Below the pieces are notes generated by a model. The model had not been told where the DNA came from. It ran no database searches and saw only the letters and a program-made list of their open reading frames with translations. Positions 26,888-35,350 of a DNA stretch of 64,000 bases are shown in pieces. Origin of the DNA: Firmicutes bacterium HGW-Firmicutes-7 (GTDB taxonomy: Bacteria; Bacillota; Clostridia; Lachnospirales; Vallitaleaceae); contig PGZO01000001.1 in assembly GCA_002841375.1 (NCBI GenBank), positions 62,001-126,000 of the forward strand, in the 5' to 3' direction. Position 1 is the stretch's first letter, and the number at the start of each line of letters is the position of its first letter. A program made the translations under genes and the position numbers.

Positions 26888-26918
26888 AAGAGTGTTTATG
26901 TGAACGCTCTTTTTTCTT
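26888..26918 (+). terminator. rho-independent terminator after the small Cys protein gene
   Basis: AAGAGTGTT pairs with AACGCTCTT (one G-T pair) across a 6-base loop, followed by TTTTTCTTTT. It is 14 bases past the stop codon. Confidence 0.8.
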
Positions 26919-26966
26919 TTGTGACTATAGATTAGCTAACTGGGAATAATGTTATTAGGTGATTAT

Positions 26967-28505
26967 ATGGGTAAATCTAATAATAATGAAGGTAATAAGC
27001 TTACAGAGAAATGTTTAAACAAGCGTCTTCAGGATAATATTAACTTAATCAAAAGCATTTTTACAAAGGACGATACACTTATCGTTAGGGAGTTTAATAG
27101 TGAATATCAAGGTTCAATAATGTGCGCGGTTATATATATCGATAGTATGGTAAATACGCAAGTGGTAAATGAAAACATCATTCAAGCGATCATGTGTACA
27201 ACCTTAAAAGAATATACGATTAATAACTTGCTAAAGGAATTGCAGAACAAGGTAATACGCTCAAACGAAGTAATTAGAAGCTCGGATATGAATAGAATTA
27301 CAGAAGCGATAATCATAGGGGATACCGTGTTTTTGCTTGAAGGCTATAATGAAGCATTAATTATTACGTCGGAAGGATGGCAGACTAGAGCCATTGAAGA
27401 GCCCAGCGCCGAAATGGTAATTAGTGGACCAAGGGAAGGGTTTACGGAGTCTATAATGGTGAATTTAACTTTGATTCGAAGGAGGCTAAAAACTCCAGAT
27501 CTTAAATTTGAATTTAAAGAAATTGGTGAAAGATCAAAAACAAAAATTTGTATCTGTTATCTCCAAGAGTTAGCTAGCCCCAAAATCATTAATGAACTTT
27601 TTGAAAGACTTGCTAGTATTAATATTGATGGTATTTTGGACTCAGCGTATATTGAAGAACTGGTACAGGATTCGCCTTATACTCCCTTTAGAACGATAGG
27701 ATCCACAGAAAGGCCAGACGTGGTAGCCGCTAAGCTATTAGAGGGACGTATAGCCGTTTTTGTTGATGGGACACCATTTGTTTTAACGTTGCCATTTGTT
27801 TTTATTGAATATTTTCAGTCAAATGAAGATTATTACCAAAATTTTTTAATGGGATCTATAAACAGAATTATTCGGATAATTGGAATACTCCTTACAATTA
27901 GTGTTCCTGCAATTTATGTTTCACTTGTGACATACCATCAAGAAATGATCCCATCGCAATTGTTATTAAGTATTGCGGCAGCAAGAAAGGATGTTCCACT
28001 TCCGACTATAGTTGAGGCTATTGCCATGCTTTTCGTATTTGAAGTGTTAAGAGAGTCGGGGGCAAGAATGCCAACTTCTATGGGACAAGCAATCACTATA
28101 GTAGGCGCATTGGTATTAGGGCAAGCAGCAGTTGAAGCGCGTATTATTAGTGCACCTATGGTGATTGTTGTTGCATTGACTGGAATAACTGGATTACTTA
28201 TACCAAAGTTTAAATCTGCAAGTATAATAATAAGATTTATTTTTCTAATCATGGCGTCCATATTAGGTTTATATGGGTATATTTTTGGTTTTATGGGATT
28301 ACTGTTAATGTTATTTAGTATGAGGTCTTTTGGTGTCCCTTATATGTTAACATTGAATTCTTTGGATCCACAGGAAGTTAAAGATACTATTATTAGAGCG
28401 CCATGGTGGTATATGCACTACCGTCCGCACATTATAGGGGCTAAAAATCAATTTAGGCTAAAGAGTCAAAATAGGAGGCAAAATAATGGCAAAAATAAAG
28501 TGTAA
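26967..28505 (+). CDS. gerKA: spore germination receptor subunit A (GerA family)
   Basis: The product has 512 residues. An N-terminal cytosolic domain (about 1-290) is followed by four to six membrane segments (about 285-470) and a basic tail. This is the A subunit of a GerA-type nutrient germinant receptor of the spore inner membrane. The family pattern is clear in PYTPFRTIGSTERPDVVAAK and the membrane segment AIYVSLVTYH. ATG 26967 follows TTAGGTGATT; the ATG at 26949 precedes that site. It is the first gene of an A-C-(small)-B operon and overlaps the next gene by 20 bases. Which germinant is sensed cannot be told from the sequence. The letter K is a family guess. Confidence 0.92.
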   Translation: MGKSNNNEGNKLTEKCLNKRLQDNINLIKSIFTKDDTLIVREFNSEYQGSIMCAVIYIDSMVNTQVVNENIIQAIMCTTLKEYTINNLLKELQNKVIRSNEVIRSSDMNRITEAIIIGDTVFLLEGYNEALIITSEGWQTRAIEEPSAEMVISGPREGFTESIMVNLTLIRRRLKTPDLKFEFKEIGERSKTKICICYLQELASPKIINELFERLASINIDGILDSAYIEELVQDSPYTPFRTIGSTERPDVVAAKLLEGRIAVFVDGTPFVLTLPFVFIEYFQSNEDYYQNFLMGSINRIIRIIGILLTISVPAIYVSLVTYHQEMIPSQLLLSIAAARKDVPLPTIVEAIAMLFVFEVLRESGARMPTSMGQAITIVGALVLGQAAVEARIISAPMVIVVALTGITGLLIPKFKSASIIIRFIFLIMASILGLYGYIFGFMGLLLMLFSMRSFGVPYMLTLNSLDPQEVKDTIIRAPWWYMHYRPHIIGAKNQFRLKSQNRRQNNGKNKV

Positions 28506-29652
28506 TAAATTGAAATACCTTTTTGCTATTATTCTCGTAGTAGTAACCTTTACAAGTTGCTGGAATTATAGAGAAATCGAAAAACTTGGGATTGTTACAG
28601 GCATTGCAATAGATTATAACGAAGAAAGTAGTAAATATATCGTTACATTTGAAATTGTTGATATGCAAGCTGGGGATAAAGCAAGTATGATTAATACGCA
28701 GGTTATATCAAATGAGGGAGATTCTATTTTCGAAGCAATTAGAATTTCAATAAAAAGTGCAAGCAAAAAGCTTTATTTTAGTCATGCTCAAGTTTTAATA
28801 ATTGGAAAGGATATCGCAGAACGTGGAATAATTCCTGCCCTTGATTTTATTAATCGGCATGGTGAAACTCGACATAACATTGCTATACTCGTCTCCTCAT
28901 GTGAGGCATCCAAATTATTTACAGAAAAGAAAAATACTTCTGAAATTTTATCTTATAAAATTGCAGAAACCATCAAAGTAGCTGATGAAAATCTGCCTAT
29001 TATTCCTAAGATTGACTTGTGGCAATTTGTAAATCGGATATCAGCTGAGGATGAATCAGCTGTTTTACCTATGATACATGAGATATATGAGGAAAATATT
29101 ACAACACTTGATATTGACGGAGCTGGGATCTTCAAGGGTCAAAAGTTAATAGGGTATCTTGATGGCGAAGAAACGCGTATGCTTCTTTTTATTAGAGATG
29201 AAATAAAAGATGGCATATTAGTAATAAAAGACATTTATGAAGATAAGGCGGAAAATGTAAGTATAGAAATTACAGAAAGTAAAACCAAAATAACGCCTCA
29301 TTATTTGGACGGTACATTTATAATGAATATAAATATTAGATGTGAGGTCGTATTAGGAGAGAATACTGGCTTTAAGGATTTTAATTCTGAGGAAGGAATG
29401 AAAAAATTAAAAGATACAGCGGAGCAGCAAATTGAAAAAGAAGCTGAACAGTTGATTAAAAAAGTTCAGCGAGAATATGGAAGCGATATTTTTGGATTCG
29501 GAAAGGCAATTAGAGTTCAAAGAGCAGATTTATGGAAAAAATACAAAAAAGATTGGCGTTCCATGTTTTTACTAGTGGAAGCTGAAGTAAAGGTAGACAT
29601 GGCTATAAAGAACAGTGGAATGCAAGGGAAACCTACAAAGGTAGGCTATTGA
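28486..29652 (+). CDS. gerKC: spore germination receptor lipoprotein subunit C (Ger(x)C)
   Basis: The product has 388 residues. The lipobox FTSC (Cys about residue 25) is followed by WNYREIEKL, the classic start of mature GerAC-type proteins. The rest shows the three-domain Ger(x)C pattern (RHGETRHNIAILVSS and a late DIFGFGKAI). It is lipid-anchored at the spore membrane and works with the A and B subunits. ATAGGAGGC precedes ATG 28486. Overlap with the A gene (20 bases) indicates coupled translation. Confidence 0.92.
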   Translation: MAKIKCNKLKYLFAIILVVVTFTSCWNYREIEKLGIVTGIAIDYNEESSKYIVTFEIVDMQAGDKASMINTQVISNEGDSIFEAIRISIKSASKKLYFSHAQVLIIGKDIAERGIIPALDFINRHGETRHNIAILVSSCEASKLFTEKKNTSEILSYKIAETIKVADENLPIIPKIDLWQFVNRISAEDESAVLPMIHEIYEENITTLDIDGAGIFKGQKLIGYLDGEETRMLLFIRDEIKDGILVIKDIYEDKAENVSIEITESKTKITPHYLDGTFIMNINIRCEVVLGENTGFKDFNSEEGMKKLKDTAEQQIEKEAEQLIKKVQREYGSDIFGFGKAIRVQRADLWKKYKKDWRSMFLLVEAEVKVDMAIKNSGMQGKPTKVGY

Positions 29653-29653
29653 T

Positions 29654-29869
29654 ATGATCATTATAGTGTTATTTTTATATTTATTTGTCATATTATTTGA
29701 TTTTATTCCAATTTATACACAATTAAGCAAGAAGGATATTGGCATATATATTGTTTTAATCATTACAGCACTTACCCTTAGTGTTGCAATTGAAATGGGC
29801 ATAGAAATTCCTAGTCCGGCTAAGCCGCTAGAAGGTATCATTAGTTTTTTAATTGGTGAAGACAAGTAG
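29654..29869 (+). CDS. small two-helix membrane protein inside the germination operon
   Basis: The product has 71 residues. It has two hydrophobic helices (about 2-20 and 30-48) and a short amphipathic end (PLEGIISFLIGEDK). It starts one base after the stop of the C subunit gene and precedes the B subunit start by 16 bases, so it belongs to the operon. Clostridial ger operons sometimes carry such a small ORF; I recall no function with confidence. It may be an accessory subunit that tunes receptor assembly or sensitivity. The ribosome site is weak. Confidence 0.75.
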   Translation: MIIIVLFLYLFVILFDFIPIYTQLSKKDIGIYIVLIITALTLSVAIEMGIEIPSPAKPLEGIISFLIGEDK

Positions 29870-29885
29870 AATAAGAGGAAGAAGT

Positions 29886-30992
29886 ATGGAAAAAGAGATT
29901 GTTACTAATAAGCAAGTAATTAATATCATGACAATGTTTTTAATAGGTAGTACGTTGGTATTAGGTGTTGGTTCAGATGCAAAACAAGATTCCTGGATAG
30001 CTATTATCATTGGAATAGGGTATGTGATACCAACCGTATTAATATATTCGAGAATATTATGGCTGTTTCCAGGTAAAAATTTATTTCAAATATTAGAGCG
30101 GATCATGGGTAAATATGTAGGAAAAGCTGTTTCTTTACTATTTATTTGGTATGCATTTCATCTAGGAGCATTAGTCACCAGAAATTTCTCTGAGTTTATT
30201 AATATTGTTGCACTACTCGAAACACCTCCACTTGTTCCAGTGCTGGTGTTAATTATGCTTTGTATATGGGGCGTAAAAGAGGGGATCGAAGTGTTAGGCA
30301 GATGGTCACAGTTCGTTTTACCTATACTGACGACAATACTTTTTATAACCGTCATTTTATCTTTCCCATTAGGAGATTGGACCAATATTAGACCAATCAT
30401 GTATAATAATCTTGGTCCAATATTAAAGGCTTCCTATGGTGTGTTTTCTTTTCCATTTGCAGAAACAGTAATATTTATGATGATATTAGGAGGATTAAAG
30501 GGTCAAAAAGGTTACTACAAAGTTTACTTAAAAAGTATTTTATTGGGCGGCTTCATAGTTTTAATTATTAACTTAAGAAATATAGTAATACTTGGATATG
30601 AATTTATTGATAACATTTATTTTCCTTCATATGCGGCTGTTAGTTTAATAAATATTGGTGATTTTCTTCAAAGAATAGAGATACTGGTTTCAGTCGTATT
30701 TCTATTTGCAGGTTTCATTAAAATTTGTATTTGCTTGTTAGCAGTTTGTTATGGAGCAGCACAAGTACTAAATATTACAGAATATAGAATACTTGTTACA
30801 CCTATTGGGTTAATGATGATGATCTTGTCTCTCATAATTTATGATAGCATGATGGAAATGCAGGAGTGGGCATTTGTTTACTATAAGTTCTACGCATTCC
30901 CATTTCAGGTAATACTGCCCCTTATTATTTGGATGGTGTGTGAAATAGTTGTAAAACAAGGAAATAAAAAGAGTATAGCAAAAAGTACTTGA
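29886..30992 (+). CDS. gerKB: spore germination permease-like subunit B
   Basis: The product has 368 residues. About ten transmembrane helices span the protein, with the APC-superfamily spore-permease pattern of GerAB proteins. It forms the membrane sensor/channel of the receptor together with A and C. The ATG at 29886 follows AGAGGAAG; an in-frame TTG at 29853 lies inside the preceding gene and lacks a site. The stop codon overlaps a TTGACA that may serve the next gene. Confidence 0.92.
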   Translation: MEKEIVTNKQVINIMTMFLIGSTLVLGVGSDAKQDSWIAIIIGIGYVIPTVLIYSRILWLFPGKNLFQILERIMGKYVGKAVSLLFIWYAFHLGALVTRNFSEFINIVALLETPPLVPVLVLIMLCIWGVKEGIEVLGRWSQFVLPILTTILFITVILSFPLGDWTNIRPIMYNNLGPILKASYGVFSFPFAETVIFMMILGGLKGQKGYYKVYLKSILLGGFIVLIINLRNIVILGYEFIDNIYFPSYAAVSLINIGDFLQRIEILVSVVFLFAGFIKICICLLAVCYGAAQVLNITEYRILVTPIGLMMMILSLIIYDSMMEMQEWAFVYYKFYAFPFQVILPLIIWMVCEIVVKQGNKKSIAKST

Positions 30993-31017
30993 CAAAACGA
31001 GGGATATATAATACATA
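30989..31017 (+). promoter_or_regulatory. possible promoter of the flavodoxin gene
   Basis: A TTGACA (30989-30994) overlaps the gerKB stop. A TATAAT-like stretch (31007-31012) lies too close at 12 bases; TACATA (31012-31017) gives a 17-base spacer but a poor match. The assignment is tentative. Confidence 0.3.
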
Positions 31018-31057
31018 TATAGTAATGTGTTACATATTTTTTGTGAGGTGAGTAAAT

Positions 31058-31534
31058 ATGAAGGTATTAGTATTATACGCAACAAAGCACGGGGCTACAG
31101 AAAATTGTGCGAAGCTATTGGCTGAAGCGCTTGAAGGAAATGTAGCGCTTTGTAATATTAAAAAGGAAAAAGTAGATGCGACTAGTTATGACAAAATCAT
31201 CATAGGTGGATCTATTTATGCAGGGAGTATTCAAAAGGAAATTAAGAATTTTTGCGCTGTTAATGAAGAGCTATTAAAAGGCAAGAAAACAGGATATTTT
31301 ATTTGTGGAATGACAGAAGGTGAGAAAGGAAAAGACCAATTAAAGGCAGCTTTTTCTTCAGAGTTATTAAACAATGCTTCAGCAATGGATAATTTTGGAG
31401 CAGAGGTGATATTAAGCAAGATGGGATTTTTTGAAAGAACGATTATTAAGAAAGTAGCCAAGCTTGAAAAAGACTATTCTAATATTTTAAAAGAAAATAT
31501 CAAAGAGTTTGCAAAGGCAATGAACGAAGCATAA
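31058..31534 (+). CDS. flavodoxin-fold protein (HemG-like)
   Basis: The product has 158 residues. The N-terminal YATKHGATENCA is the FMN phosphate-binding loop, and GGSIYAGSIQKEI and YFICGM follow as in protoporphyrinogen-oxidase HemG-type flavodoxins of Firmicutes. The true substrate is uncertain: it may be a general menaquinone- or flavin-linked electron carrier. GTGAGGTGAG precedes ATG 31058. It is transcribed alone, with a terminator directly after it. Confidence 0.85.
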   Translation: MKVLVLYATKHGATENCAKLLAEALEGNVALCNIKKEKVDATSYDKIIIGGSIYAGSIQKEIKNFCAVNEELLKGKKTGYFICGMTEGEKGKDQLKAAFSSELLNNASAMDNFGAEVILSKMGFFERTIIKKVAKLEKDYSNILKENIKEFAKAMNEA

Positions 31535-31535
31535 G

Positions 31536-31558
31536 AAAAAGGGCGTGAGCCCTTTTTT
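31536..31558 (+). terminator. rho-independent terminator of the flavodoxin gene
   Basis: AAAAAGGGC, tetraloop GTGA, GCCCTTTTTT. It directly follows the stop codon at 31534. Confidence 0.9.
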
Positions 31559-31626
31559 ATAATGCTGATTGTATGTAATAGGTAAATAGAATTTAATAAT
31601 GTAGGTGCTAATGATTCCTATTTCTA

Positions 31627-32442
31627 TTAGTCACGTTCTGATTTGCTCATTAATAATATTGCAATAAAACCTATGATAAATGCGACGATCGATGGTGTGG
31701 TTTCAAGTTTTGTAGGAATACCAGGATATACCGCAATTAACGAACCAAGTACAAATCCCATAATGAGCATATAGGTATTTCTTGGGTATTTTTGAAGCAG
31801 CTTTTCTATTATTTTAGTCGCTGCTAAAATACCAAAAGCTACACCTAATACAAGTGGAATAAGAAAAGGAATGTTTATATTATCTAGTTGAATTGCATTT
31901 AAGGTCATACCATATAAACCTAAGGTTAGTAACATGAAAGAACCACTAATACCAGGAAGAATAAATGCAACTGCAATTACAATTCCTGCAATAAAGAGGT
32001 AAAGCATGCCTAATAATCCTTGAGAAGTGGCTATATTAGTTGACATTTCTGGGTCTGGGGCCATTAAGAGTATTGTTATGAAACCAATAAACAAGAAGAT
32101 ATAATCCATTAGACCACTTTCGCCTACTGAGGTACACTTTCTATAGAGTACGGGGAGCCCTCCAATAATAATTCCCATAAATAAAAACTGCATAGTAAAA
32201 GGGAATTTAATAATTGCATTTTCGAGAAGATGGCTAAATAGCACTACGCTTAGAAGTGCGCCTAATCCAAGTTCTAATAGCAACAGGGTATGTTTCTTCC
32301 AATCTTCAAAAAAAGAACTAATTGCGTGGATTAAATCATCATATATACCTAGTATTACAGCCATCGTTCCGCCGCTGACGCCAGGCACTAAAGTAGCGAT
32401 GCCAATAATCATACCCTTCAAAAAATTTCTTAAATATTTCAT
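31627..32442 (-). CDS. popT: DUF368 membrane protein, probable undecaprenyl-phosphate flippase (PopT family)
   Basis: The product has 271 residues. It has eight or so hydrophobic helices and the family hallmark VPGVSGGTMAVILGIYD near the N-terminus, repeated in part as LPGISGSF in the second half (an inverted-repeat architecture). DUF368 proteins have been reported to return undecaprenyl phosphate to the inner leaflet for reuse in peptidoglycan and teichoic-acid synthesis. GGAGGC precedes the start on the minus strand. It is divergent from ddl-murF, so three peptidoglycan-linked genes adjoin. Function is assigned by family, not seen directly. Confidence 0.85.
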   Translation of the reverse strand: MKYLRNFLKGMIIGIATLVPGVSGGTMAVILGIYDDLIHAISSFFEDWKKHTLLLLELGLGALLSVVLFSHLLENAIIKFPFTMQFLFMGIIIGGLPVLYRKCTSVGESGLMDYIFLFIGFITILLMAPDPEMSTNIATSQGLLGMLYLFIAGIVIAVAFILPGISGSFMLLTLGLYGMTLNAIQLDNINIPFLIPLVLGVAFGILAATKIIEKLLQKYPRNTYMLIMGFVLGSLIAVYPGIPTKLETTPSIVAFIIGFIAILLMSKSERD

Positions 32443-32784
32443 TTTCAGATAGCCTCCAAAGTAGTTTACATTGTCTATTCTAACAGAATACCAATCGCTG
32501 TCAACAACTGTTAATAAAAATTAATAAATCCGCCAATCTTGACACAGGAAACAAAATAAATTCAAATAAAAATTGCAATAAGGCATACCAATTCAACTAT
32601 AATATTATGAACGATGTAATGACCCTAAGAGGGAATAGTATTTTGGTTAGTACGCGCTATTGGGTAGGAAGAAATAACTAAATCCTTCTGTTATAATTGC
32701 ATTTATATAAAGATAGGTCTATAATATTGATAGATTAGCAGAATAAAATAAAATAATATTTAATGATACAAGCGGAGGTTAGGC
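32443..32784. other. divergent intergenic region between popT and ddl
   Basis: The 342 bases hold the ddl promoter at 32697-32725. Another TTGACA at 32539 and a TATAAT at 32598 face the same direction but are not spaced as a pair. I see no ORF, hairpin or riboswitch core here; the popT promoter on the minus strand was not assigned. Confidence 0.5.
32697..32725 (+). promoter_or_regulatory. promoter of ddl-murF
   Basis: TTGCAT (32697-32702), a 17-base spacer and TATAAT (32720-32725). Transcription would start near 32732, about 50 bases before ATG 32785. Confidence 0.55.
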
Positions 32785-33861
32785 ATGAGTAAGAAAATTA
32801 ATGTAGGTATCCTTTTTGGTGGTAAATCAGTAGAACATGAGATTTCTGTGCAGTCATCTAAAAATGTTTATGATGCAATTAATAAGGATAAATACAATGT
32901 TATCATGATTGGTATTTCCAAGGATGGCAGATGGTTATTAAATCCACTTATTACTAAAGAAGGCTGTGTTACAGGTAACAATCCTCTAGCGCTTATACCA
33001 GGCACTGAAGGAAGTCAGCTTATTGATATTGAAGGGAAAAATGAGATTGGTAAATTAGATGTTATTTTCCCAATTCTTCATGGCCCATATGGTGAAGATG
33101 GTACGATACAAGGGTTACTTAAGATTCTTAATATACCTTTTGTAGGTCCAAGTGTACTTGGTTCTGCAGTAGGAATGGATAAAGAAGTTATGAAAAGATT
33201 ATTAAAGGATAGCCAAATTCCAAGTGCAAAATACTTGGTTATGAATAAATACATTGATGATGTGCCAAATCCAACCTATGAAGAGGCTAAGGATACATTG
33301 GGAATTCCTTTTTTTATTAAACCAGCCAACTTAGGGTCTTCTGTTGGAATTAGTAAAATTCATAGTAAAGATGAATTTGAAGGAGCAATTGCAGAAGCTT
33401 TTAGATTTGATCTTAAATTGATAATTGAAACGAATATTGTTGGTAAAGAAATAGAATGTTCAGTACTAGGAAATGAAAAGCCCATGGTTTCTCTACCGGG
33501 TGAAGTGAAAAGCAACCATGAATTTTATTCTTATGAAGCAAAATATTTGGATGAACACGGAGCAGTATTAGAGATTCCTGCAAAATTAAACGACAATATT
33601 GTTCGAGAAATTCAAAAACTAGCGGTTAAGAGCTTCAAGGCACTTTATTGTGAAGGGTTAACGAGAGTTGATTTTTTTGTAACGGAGCAAGACCAGGTTC
33701 TTGTAAATGAAGTGAATACGATACCAGGCTTCACGAAAATAAGTATGTATCCAAAGCTATGGGAAGCAAGTGGGATCTCTTATACAGAATTAATTGATAA
33801 ATTAATTCAATATGCAATTGAAAGATATAAGAAGGAAGCCCAGCTTGAAACATCTATATAG
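32785..33861 (+). CDS. ddl: D-alanine--D-alanine ligase
   Basis: The product has 358 residues. It makes the D-Ala-D-Ala dipeptide for peptidoglycan precursors. The ATP-grasp fold is visible: LFGGKSVEHEISVQSSKN, FVGPSVLGSAVGMDK, ANLGSSVGISK and NEVNTIPGFT. The omega-loop has a Tyr in FYSYEAKY, as in normal D-Ala-D-Ala ligases rather than depsipeptide ligases. AGCGGAGG precedes ATG 32785. It is followed by murF, whose product uses the dipeptide, 72 bases later. Confidence 0.96.
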   Translation: MSKKINVGILFGGKSVEHEISVQSSKNVYDAINKDKYNVIMIGISKDGRWLLNPLITKEGCVTGNNPLALIPGTEGSQLIDIEGKNEIGKLDVIFPILHGPYGEDGTIQGLLKILNIPFVGPSVLGSAVGMDKEVMKRLLKDSQIPSAKYLVMNKYIDDVPNPTYEEAKDTLGIPFFIKPANLGSSVGISKIHSKDEFEGAIAEAFRFDLKLIIETNIVGKEIECSVLGNEKPMVSLPGEVKSNHEFYSYEAKYLDEHGAVLEIPAKLNDNIVREIQKLAVKSFKALYCEGLTRVDFFVTEQDQVLVNEVNTIPGFTKISMYPKLWEASGISYTELIDKLIQYAIERYKKEAQLETSI

Positions 33862-33933
33862 GCCATACTTATTATTATTAGGGTGTAGAAAAGGATTAAC
33901 TGGGATATTACGTTAGATTTTTGGAGGGTTTTT

Positions 33934-35286
33934 ATGGAAAATATTTCTGTACATGAAGTGATAGCTGCTGTTAATGGTAATTGTAATAATGACCGTGATT
34001 TACAAATTCGTAGGGTTTGTACGGATAGCAGAAAGATAGAAAAAGGCGATCTTTATATTGCATTATCAGGTGAAATTTATGATGGTCATGATTTTGTCTC
34101 TACAGCTATAAGTAAAGGCGCAGTCGCTGTAATTGTGTCAAAGGCTGTTGATATGTCTTTCGATGTTCCGGTCATATATGTAGAAGATACGTTAAAAGCT
34201 ATGTGGCAGCTTGCCACTTATTATAGGGAAAAATTAGCAAAACCTGTAGTTGCAGTTACTGGAAGTGTTGGCAAAACAAGTACCAAAGACGTGATAGCAA
34301 CGATATTATCTGCAAGATATGATATTCACAAAACGCAAGCAAACTTTAATAACCATATCGGCATGCCCATGACAATACTTGGAATGGAAAGTAGTCACGA
34401 TGCTATTGTTGTCGAGATGGGAATGAGAGGTCTTGGAGAAATTAGTACACTAACACATATTGCAAAACCTTCGATTGCAGTAATTACAAACATTGGTATA
34501 TCTCATATTGAAAGACTGGGAACAAAGAAAAATATTTTAAAGGCCAAGTTAGAAATTGTTGAAGGACTTAAGGATAATGGGTTATTGATACTGAATGCCA
34601 ATGACTCTTTGTTACAATCAGTTGAACAAGATATTACAAAAAGAATTGTTTATGTTGGCGTGGAAACGCCTTGTGATTATAGGGCATACGCAGTAGTTGA
34701 TCATGGAGAAGAAGGCGTACAGTTTAAGATCATTCTTCACGATAAGGAATATGATATTCATATTCCAGCAGTTGGTAAGCATAATGTATACAATGTTCTG
34801 TTTGGTATAGCTTGTGGAATAGAGCTTGGTATGAGCCCAGAAGAAATTATAACAGGCGTGCAAGCTTATCAACCTGAGAAAATGAGATTAAATATTGTTG
34901 AAAAAGAAGGTATTAAGTTTATTGATGATTGCTATAATGCAAGTCCAGATTCTATGAGCGCTGGCTTACAAGTGCTCAGTAGTTTATCTAAAGGAACGAG
35001 ATCAATCGCTATTATTGGTAATATGTTTGAACTTGGTGATATGGCCAGTACCGCTCATGAAGCTGTGGGTAAAATGTGTGCTGAACTTGACATAGATTTT
35101 ACTGCTATTATTGGTGAAAATGCAATAGATGTTGCAAAGGGTATTGATGATGCAAATAAATATAAAATATTTGATACACATCAAGAAATTGTACAATATC
35201 TAAAAAAATATTTGCAGCCGGGTGATTTCGTATTAATCAAAGGTTCAAGAGGTATGAAAATGGAGCAGATTTTAGACCTGTGGTAG
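33934..35286 (+). CDS. murF: UDP-N-acetylmuramoyl-tripeptide--D-alanyl-D-alanine ligase
   Basis: The product has 450 residues. It adds D-Ala-D-Ala to UDP-MurNAc-tripeptide in the last cytoplasmic step of peptidoglycan precursor synthesis. The P-loop VTGSVGKTSTKD is intact, with FNNHIGMPMTIL and the C-terminal FIDDCYNASPDSM as in the Mur-ligase family. TTTGGAGGG precedes the ATG. It follows ddl in the same direction, as in many Firmicutes. A bidirectional terminator follows. Confidence 0.97.
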   Translation: MENISVHEVIAAVNGNCNNDRDLQIRRVCTDSRKIEKGDLYIALSGEIYDGHDFVSTAISKGAVAVIVSKAVDMSFDVPVIYVEDTLKAMWQLATYYREKLAKPVVAVTGSVGKTSTKDVIATILSARYDIHKTQANFNNHIGMPMTILGMESSHDAIVVEMGMRGLGEISTLTHIAKPSIAVITNIGISHIERLGTKKNILKAKLEIVEGLKDNGLLILNANDSLLQSVEQDITKRIVYVGVETPCDYRAYAVVDHGEEGVQFKIILHDKEYDIHIPAVGKHNVYNVLFGIACGIELGMSPEEIITGVQAYQPEKMRLNIVEKEGIKFIDDCYNASPDSMSAGLQVLSSLSKGTRSIAIIGNMFELGDMASTAHEAVGKMCAELDIDFTAIIGENAIDVAKGIDDANKYKIFDTHQEIVQYLKKYLQPGDFVLIKGSRGMKMEQILDLW

Positions 35287-35309
35287 GTTCCTATTAAGAA
35301 AAAATGATT

Positions 35310-35350
35310 AACCTTCTACTGTATTTTATAAATCAGTAGAAGGTTTTATT
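35310..35350. terminator. bidirectional terminator between murF and the GH18 gene
   Basis: AACCTTCTACTG pairs perfectly with CAGTAGAAGGTT across a 12-base AT-rich loop; A/T tracts flank both sides. It serves the convergent murF (plus) and GH18 (minus) genes. Confidence 0.85.
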
